From: an uncultured Saprospiraceae bacterium
Lineage (GTDB): Bacteria; Bacteroidota; Bacteroidia; Chitinophagales; Saprospiraceae
Reading direction: 5' to 3'
NCBI GenBank assembly: GCA_937997635.1
Contig: CALLFA010000010.1
Location: forward strand, 1-60,678
Length of the DNA stretch: 60,678 bases
Shown here one piece after another: positions 56,304 through 60,678 of this stretch (its first letter is position 1; every line of letters begins with the position of its first letter). The notes below the pieces were generated by a model, which worked only from the letters and a program-made list of their open reading frames with translations, was not told the DNA's origin and did not search any database. The position numbers and the translations under genes are program-made.

Positions 56304-56522
56304 CCCACATTGCGCACTGAGGTGATCTGATAGCCGATTATTGCTGGTTTATTGAGTATGAAATTTCTGTCTGTGTACTACAGATTTTACATGTTGTGGA
56401 TCCTCACAAGAACCAATGCTGCTCTATGATTTAATTGATCAAATAGTCCCATAGGGACTAAATATTGGTAGTCATTTCACACATATAAATCATTGTGCCG
56501 TAGGTACAAAATGTGTTGCTTA
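56304..56522. repeat. 219-bp direct repeat, copy 2
   Basis: This is the partner of 55987-56205. The ~98-bp spacer between the two copies contains the only GTCCCTACGGGAC in the cluster and a degenerate GTACCTAACGGCAC. Confidence 0.95.
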
Positions 56523-56747
56523 TTAATTTAATTTTCTTACCAACAAATGCAGTAAACAAACGAAATCAGGGATGTCCCAATGTTTTGTACCTACGGCACA
56601 CGTTCACAATGTCATTTTCGAAGGAGTACAACTGAGTGTCTTTGGATGATTAGTGTAAATTCCCTTCCAATCTAAGGGGTGCCAGCGTAAGCGGGTAGGG
56701 TGGTTTAAATGCACAAACAAATACAACTAAATCACGAAAACCCTACA

Positions 56748-57725
56748 CTACAACCTTGGCTCTAAATACGCCATAATATCCTCAAAAACATCCTCCCAAT
56801 TTTCATTTTTATACTTACTTGAAATGACATGGTCTCCAGCATTCGCAAACGCTGTTTTGTGTTTTTGGTCAGTTGGTGTCTCCACTTGATCATAAAATTC
56901 TAGCATGGCAGGGACACTCACGACATGGTCCTGCTCAAGTTTGTTTTTATAATAATAAGCCATATAGATAGGGACATCAATTTTAGAGAATGCCTCTGCA
57001 GTCATCGTTTGATCAAGCAATCCTTGCAAAGCCAATAGCCCGTCTGAGTGATAATTACCCGACCAATACTGAACTAATTTTGTGCTATCTACCAGCCGAT
57101 ATTCACCAATGATATTTTGAATAAGTTGTTCACCCCAAGGGCCAGTAGCCATGCCTAAGCCAGGCATTGCAATCTCAATATTGGGCGACAATAGGACAAG
57201 TGAATGAATGGAATTATCCTCAGGAGTAAGTGCGATAGATAGCGTACCCCCCGTCGAGCAAGATACCACAATCACGTGTTCACCGATCAGTCTGCCGATA
57301 GCCAAGGCTTCCTTGGAATCGTCGATCCAGTCTTGAGGAGTAATGTCTTTAAAGGCCTCTTTGGTAGCTAGTCCATGGCCCTCTAATCTGGCGAGAAACA
57401 GATTAGCCCCTAAAGACTCAGCCAATCTTTTATGTATGGGATCTCCCTCTCCTTGACTTGCACTAAATCCATGTATATACACAAGGCTATAGGGTGTTTT
57501 TTGCATGGAGCTATCAGCCCAGATGACCCGTGCCTCGTTGTCTTCTTTGAGGTGTGCGACTTGGGATTCTTTGAGGTGTAGCAAACTATCAATGTCCTCA
57601 AGATCCCAATTCAATTGAATTGGAGTAAGATTTACTTTTTCGAATTCTACCTTCGGTCCTAAGAACCATGTTATAGTCAATAACAAGAATACCAATAACA
57701 AGCCCCATAAAATCTTCTTTCCCAT
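56748..57725 (-). CDS. Alpha/beta hydrolase, membrane-anchored
   Basis: This is a 325-residue protein with an N-terminal membrane segment (about 4-24). The oxyanion motif HGFSAS is near residue 92. The nucleophile elbow VVSCSTGGTLS has the expected Ser but a Ser in place of the usual first Gly of GxSxG. The family Gly-rich follow-up TGGT is present, and the C-terminal His lies in NAGDHVISS. It resembles monoacylglycerol-lipase-type hydrolases. The substrate is unknown. Confidence 0.85.
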   Translation of the reverse strand: MGKKILWGLLLVFLLLTITWFLGPKVEFEKVNLTPIQLNWDLEDIDSLLHLKESQVAHLKEDNEARVIWADSSMQKTPYSLVYIHGFSASQGEGDPIHKRLAESLGANLFLARLEGHGLATKEAFKDITPQDWIDDSKEALAIGRLIGEHVIVVSCSTGGTLSIALTPEDNSIHSLVLLSPNIEIAMPGLGMATGPWGEQLIQNIIGEYRLVDSTKLVQYWSGNYHSDGLLALQGLLDQTMTAEAFSKIDVPIYMAYYYKNKLEQDHVVSVPAMLEFYDQVETPTDQKHKTAFANAGDHVISSKYKNENWEDVFEDIMAYLEPRL

Positions 57726-57768
57726 ATCTGTAGAACTGTGTTTATAATTGCAAGCAAATTAAGGATAT

Positions 57769-59262
57769 CTATTCTTCTAGCTTGTCAAGCCGTTTTAAAA
57801 ATGATTCTCCACCATCAATTATATTCTTTTGTTCATCTTTTGATCGTTTATTGAATTGGGCAATCAGCATTCTCATACGAGGATTTTTGTAAAAGAATTC
57901 TTCGTGAACTTTAAGAAAGCGCCAAAACAATTGATCCCAAACTTGGCACCAATCCCCTTTTTTATAATTGGACATTTTTAAGACATAGTTACTGCTGCTT
58001 ATGTAAGGCTTTGTTGACATCAATCCACCATCCGCAAACTGGCTCATGCCGTATACATTGGGGACCATCACCCAATCATAGGCATCAATGAATAATTCCA
58101 TAAACCAACGATAGACGTCATCCGGATCAAATTCGCACAAGACCATAAAATTCCCTAAAATCATCAACCGCTCAATGTGATGGCAATAACCAGTATCCAG
58201 TACTTTATGAATCGTCTTATCGATTGGGACAATACCTGTCGTCCCATCATAAAAACTTGCTGGTATTTTACGGTTAAATTTCCAATAATTCTTTGTTCGC
58301 TCCTCAGTACCCTTACATTCATAAACGCCTCTGATAAATTCTCTCCAGCCCATAATCTGCCTGACAAATCCTTCCAATGAATTTAATGGGACATCATAGT
58401 CTTCGGCATACGCAATGGCTTTTTGGATCACGTTCATTGGATCTAATAAACCGACATTGATTAAAGGTGACAACAGGCTGTGATGTAAGAATTCTTCTTC
58501 TTTTACGATAGCATCTTCATAAGTCCCGAAACCGTGAAATCGAATTTGAAAGAATTGTTCCAGCCACTTTTCAGCTTCTTTTGGTGTCACTGGATAAATG
58601 AATGTATTTCCTAACGAGCCTATATTCTGTGTAAATTCTTTTTGGCAGTAAGCCAATGCCTCTTTGACGTATGTATTTGATTTTGGAAATTGGATGGCTG
58701 GGGCTGCTTGGCCTTTTGGAAATTTTTTTCTGTTTTCAGCATCAAAGCTCCATTTCCCGCCAAGGGCCTTACCCTCACCATCTAACAGAATTTGTCGTTG
58801 CTTGCGCTGATCTATATAAAAGGTTGTTTGAAAAAACTTTTTCTTCTTGTCATGGAAAAATTTAGAGAGTTCTTCTTTGCGATTAATGAATAAAGATGAC
58901 TCGTGTACGTGTGCCTTGATATCGTATTTAGCACAACTAGACGTGATTCTTTTTTCGAGCCAATTGTCTGTTGGATCAATGTAATGCACCACTTCAATTG
59001 CTTGATCAGACAGATGTTTGATGAGTTGTCTGATATCAGAAAGTGAAGAATTGGCTCCAATATATTGCGTCTTCTTTTTCTTAGCATTGAGTTCAGCTTC
59101 AAAGGCCTTCATCGTAGCGCGGTGGAATACCAATTTTTGTTTATGGAAATTGTATTGCTTGAAAAAGAGATGCTCTTCTACGATGTAAATGTCTCCTGCA
59201 AATGTATGAACAAGATCATTCCTCGTCAGCTGGTGAGGAAAAATCAACAAGATTTCTGTCAT
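57769..59262 (-). CDS. Photolyase-related protein (FeS-BCP / DPRP family) lacking the CxxC
   Basis: This is a 497-residue protein. It opens LIFPHQLTRND, has the RFHGFGTYEDAI and RQIMGWREFIRG blocks and GYCHHIERLMILGNF, and MSQFADGGLMSTKPY. These are hallmarks of the bacterial cryptochrome/(6-4)-photolyase family that carries a [4Fe-4S] cluster (PhrB type). After SSSNYVLKMSNY the usual YCxxC with a later ACPF is replaced by KKGDWCQVWDQLFWRF, so at least two cluster ligands are missing and the loop is shortened. The protein probably binds FAD but may lack the cluster. Confidence 0.88.
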   Translation of the reverse strand: MTEILLIFPHQLTRNDLVHTFAGDIYIVEEHLFFKQYNFHKQKLVFHRATMKAFEAELNAKKKKTQYIGANSSLSDIRQLIKHLSDQAIEVVHYIDPTDNWLEKRITSSCAKYDIKAHVHESSLFINRKEELSKFFHDKKKKFFQTTFYIDQRKQRQILLDGEGKALGGKWSFDAENRKKFPKGQAAPAIQFPKSNTYVKEALAYCQKEFTQNIGSLGNTFIYPVTPKEAEKWLEQFFQIRFHGFGTYEDAIVKEEEFLHHSLLSPLINVGLLDPMNVIQKAIAYAEDYDVPLNSLEGFVRQIMGWREFIRGVYECKGTEERTKNYWKFNRKIPASFYDGTTGIVPIDKTIHKVLDTGYCHHIERLMILGNFMVLCEFDPDDVYRWFMELFIDAYDWVMVPNVYGMSQFADGGLMSTKPYISSSNYVLKMSNYKKGDWCQVWDQLFWRFLKVHEEFFYKNPRMRMLIAQFNKRSKDEQKNIIDGGESFLKRLDKLEE

Positions 59263-59330
59263 TCTATCTCTAACAAGGGAGCAAGTTCAAATGTTGTCAA
59301 TATAGTGTTACGATGCAGATACAGAAAAGA

Positions 59331-60590
59331 CTAATTATTTATCCAATCCAATATACCTTCAGCACCTTCTCTTAGAATTTCAGCACCACCTTCAAGAATT
59401 TCTCCTCCTGTTTCCAATCCTCCTTCTATTTCTTCTCTTCCGGTTTCAAAAGCACCTTCAATGGCTTCTCCAGCTATTTCTGCTGCACCTTCAGCAAATT
59501 CACCAGTGGCACCAACAAAGTCACCATCGGCTAAATCGCCTAAAATTTCTTGTCCAGCTTCAGAAAATTCTTCTCTAATTTCTTCTCTTGCTTCGTTTCT
59601 TTCGCGTTCTACTTCCATTTGGCCTTCGCTATATTCTGCAGCAACTTCTCCTGCCCCTTCTCTAAATTCTTCAAACACTTCACTTGCACCTTCTGCAATA
59701 ACTTCTCCATCTGTTCTTTGCGTTTGATTTTCCCAATAGTCGATACCAGAAAATTGACCACTTAGTGGTGTGGGATTACCATTGTCATCTGTGAATGCAC
59801 ATTCACCTTCAGCGTAACAATACCCTGGCCCAACTCCAAATTGTTTTTCTAAAAATCCAAATCCATCGTGTGTAGGAGAATGATAGGCTAAAGCTTCATT
59901 GCTTACAGCAAAATCTACGTCATCTGGAATGATTCGGTCTACACCAAATTCAGCAATTTCCTCAAAGATTCCACCTCCGTCAATATTTGCAGAACGACCA
60001 CCAGGGCCTGTTAACCCTCCAGTTGGACTTAAAATAGAGGCGAAAGCTGGATCAATTTCCAATGATTCTCCAATAACATGGCCAAATCTCAATTGGCTGG
60101 TGCTGCCATAGCCACGATCTGAACTTTCTAAGTGTAGATCGTTTGCTTCTCCGATTAGATGTGCAGTACGTTGAAAATCTTGTTCGGCCTGTTCAAATGA
60201 TATGCCTCGTGCTTCGGCAATGTCTTGTAAATGTGCTTGCAACTCTGGGGTAATGGCAATAGGATCATCAAAGTTGCCTTGATTGTCAACTAAAAAGTCG
60301 CTTATACCTTCCATACCTGAAGCCAATTGATCTGTTCCAGCTCCTTGAGCATCAAATGCGACAAGTGAAGCTCCGCCGTCCCATTCAAAATTCTCATTGA
60401 TCGGCCTATCTGGAGCTTGAACTAGAGTTGCGTCCAGATTATCCAAATTATCAACTTGTCCGTCTTCGCCTTCCTGAAATGCAGATCGTTGTTGATTGGT
60501 TTCAGCTTGACCAGTGTTACCACCATTTTGCTGTTGATAAGAAACAAGAATATTTTTGGCTGCGGTTAAATGAGTAAGTACAGAATCCAT
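59331..60590 (-). CDS. Hypothetical acidic protein with Glu/Gly-rich C-terminal repeats
   Basis: This is a 419-residue protein. No signal peptide or membrane segment is evident. The N-terminus (MDSVLTHLTAAKNILVSYQQ) is helical and is followed by an acidic linker. The middle contains IAEARGISFEQAEQDFQRTA and a segment with SPTHDGFGFLEKQFGVGPG and CYAEGEC. The last ~120 residues are Glu/Gly-rich with repeated 'EGA.EI' and 'EEIREE' units (EGAAEIAGEAIEGAF, GGEILEGGAEILREGAEG). No family is recognised. It could be a secreted or contact-delivered effector, but nothing in the sequence proves that. The window ends 88 bp beyond. Confidence 0.75.
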   Translation of the reverse strand: MDSVLTHLTAAKNILVSYQQQNGGNTGQAETNQQRSAFQEGEDGQVDNLDNLDATLVQAPDRPINENFEWDGGASLVAFDAQGAGTDQLASGMEGISDFLVDNQGNFDDPIAITPELQAHLQDIAEARGISFEQAEQDFQRTAHLIGEANDLHLESSDRGYGSTSQLRFGHVIGESLEIDPAFASILSPTGGLTGPGGRSANIDGGGIFEEIAEFGVDRIIPDDVDFAVSNEALAYHSPTHDGFGFLEKQFGVGPGYCYAEGECAFTDDNGNPTPLSGQFSGIDYWENQTQRTDGEVIAEGASEVFEEFREGAGEVAAEYSEGQMEVERERNEAREEIREEFSEAGQEILGDLADGDFVGATGEFAEGAAEIAGEAIEGAFETGREEIEGGLETGGEILEGGAEILREGAEGILDWINN

Positions 60591-60678
60591 AAGACATTGA
60601 TTTGAACTGATTCAAACTTACAGACATTTGAGTATTTAAATTTGGATGAAGGTGTTGTTTCCAGCTTATTTCCTTTTT

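Larger units (their letters stand above)
55811..56599. repeat. Cluster of GTACCTACGGCAC palindromes
   Basis: GTACCTACGGCAC or its complement GTGCCGTAGGTAC occurs near 55811, 55860, 56178, 56495 and 56587, plus a form with an extra A at 56231. TAGTCCCATAGGGACTA (near 56128 and 56445) and GTCCCTACGGGAC (56282) are interspersed. The outer flanks (from 55860 and 56587) also share a ~115-bp diverged direct repeat ending GGGTGGGGTGGT / GGGTAGGGTGGT. The whole gap 55777-56747 (971 bp) shows no gene. This is REP/REPIN-like sequence. Confidence 0.85.

Noticed and set aside
1..60678. tRNA, rRNA or tmRNA genes
   Set aside because: Read by eye on both strands, no cloverleaf with a conserved T-arm and no rRNA segment was found; GTTCGATTC at 3625 lies inside the S41 remnant.

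Overview
The window looks like chromosomal DNA from a member of the Bacteroidota, probably a Saprospiria-type marine or surface bacterium. Three things point there. It is AT-rich. Several large secreted proteins end in type IX secretion (Por) C-terminal sorting domains. PKD/HYR-like, DNRLRE, DUF4331 and FeS-BCP-like families co-occur. The genus is inference; no rRNA or tRNA was seen to anchor it.

Region 1 (1-7.4 kb) is an accessory, decaying patch: short hypothetical genes (often membrane), a zinc-ribbon protein, a HigBA toxin-antitoxin pair, an SRPBCC protein and several gene remnants. The remnants are an S41 protease with an in-frame stop, an N-terminal decarboxylase piece joined to a C-terminal acyltransferase piece, and two frameshifted genes. 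Two different imperfect intergenic repeats (A at 19 and 4168, B at 1146 and 5091) alternate A-B-A-B through it.

Region 2 (7.4-20.7 kb) carries DNA ligase D, a variable 23/24-bp tandem array, a membrane-anchored coiled-coil protein, isoleucyl-tRNA synthetase, three tandem paralogous lipoproteins, a Tet-type MFS exporter, an isoprenylcysteine-methyltransferase-like protein with a metallo-beta-lactamase-fold lipoprotein, and a DinB-like protein.

Region 3 (20.7-33.5 kb) has two ~200-bp multi-hairpin elements, a beta-helix/DNRLRE secreted protein broken by one frameshift, and a 2,822-residue PKD/HYR/dockerin-like secreted protein.

Region 4 (33.6-45.9 kb) has NAD synthetase, a photolyase/cryptochrome overlapping a flavin reductase, MscS, and a tight five-gene operon (HPF-like protein, ABC transporter with an altered ATPase domain, HlyD-type adaptor, hotdog thioesterase, TolC-type channel) opposite a TetR regulator. 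An ECF sigma/anti-sigma pair follows.

Region 5 (46-60.7 kb) has a TPR lipoprotein and two tandem DUF4331 proteins divergent from the sigma factor, a sialate O-acetylesterase, a large cluster of short palindromes with a recent 219-bp duplication, an alpha/beta hydrolase, a photolyase-related protein lacking the usual CxxC of its iron-sulfur site, and an acidic protein of unknown family.

The strongest leads for something undescribed are the HPF-ABC-HlyD-thioesterase-TolC operon, the sigma/anti-sigma-TPR-DUF4331 locus, and the noncoding palindromic elements.
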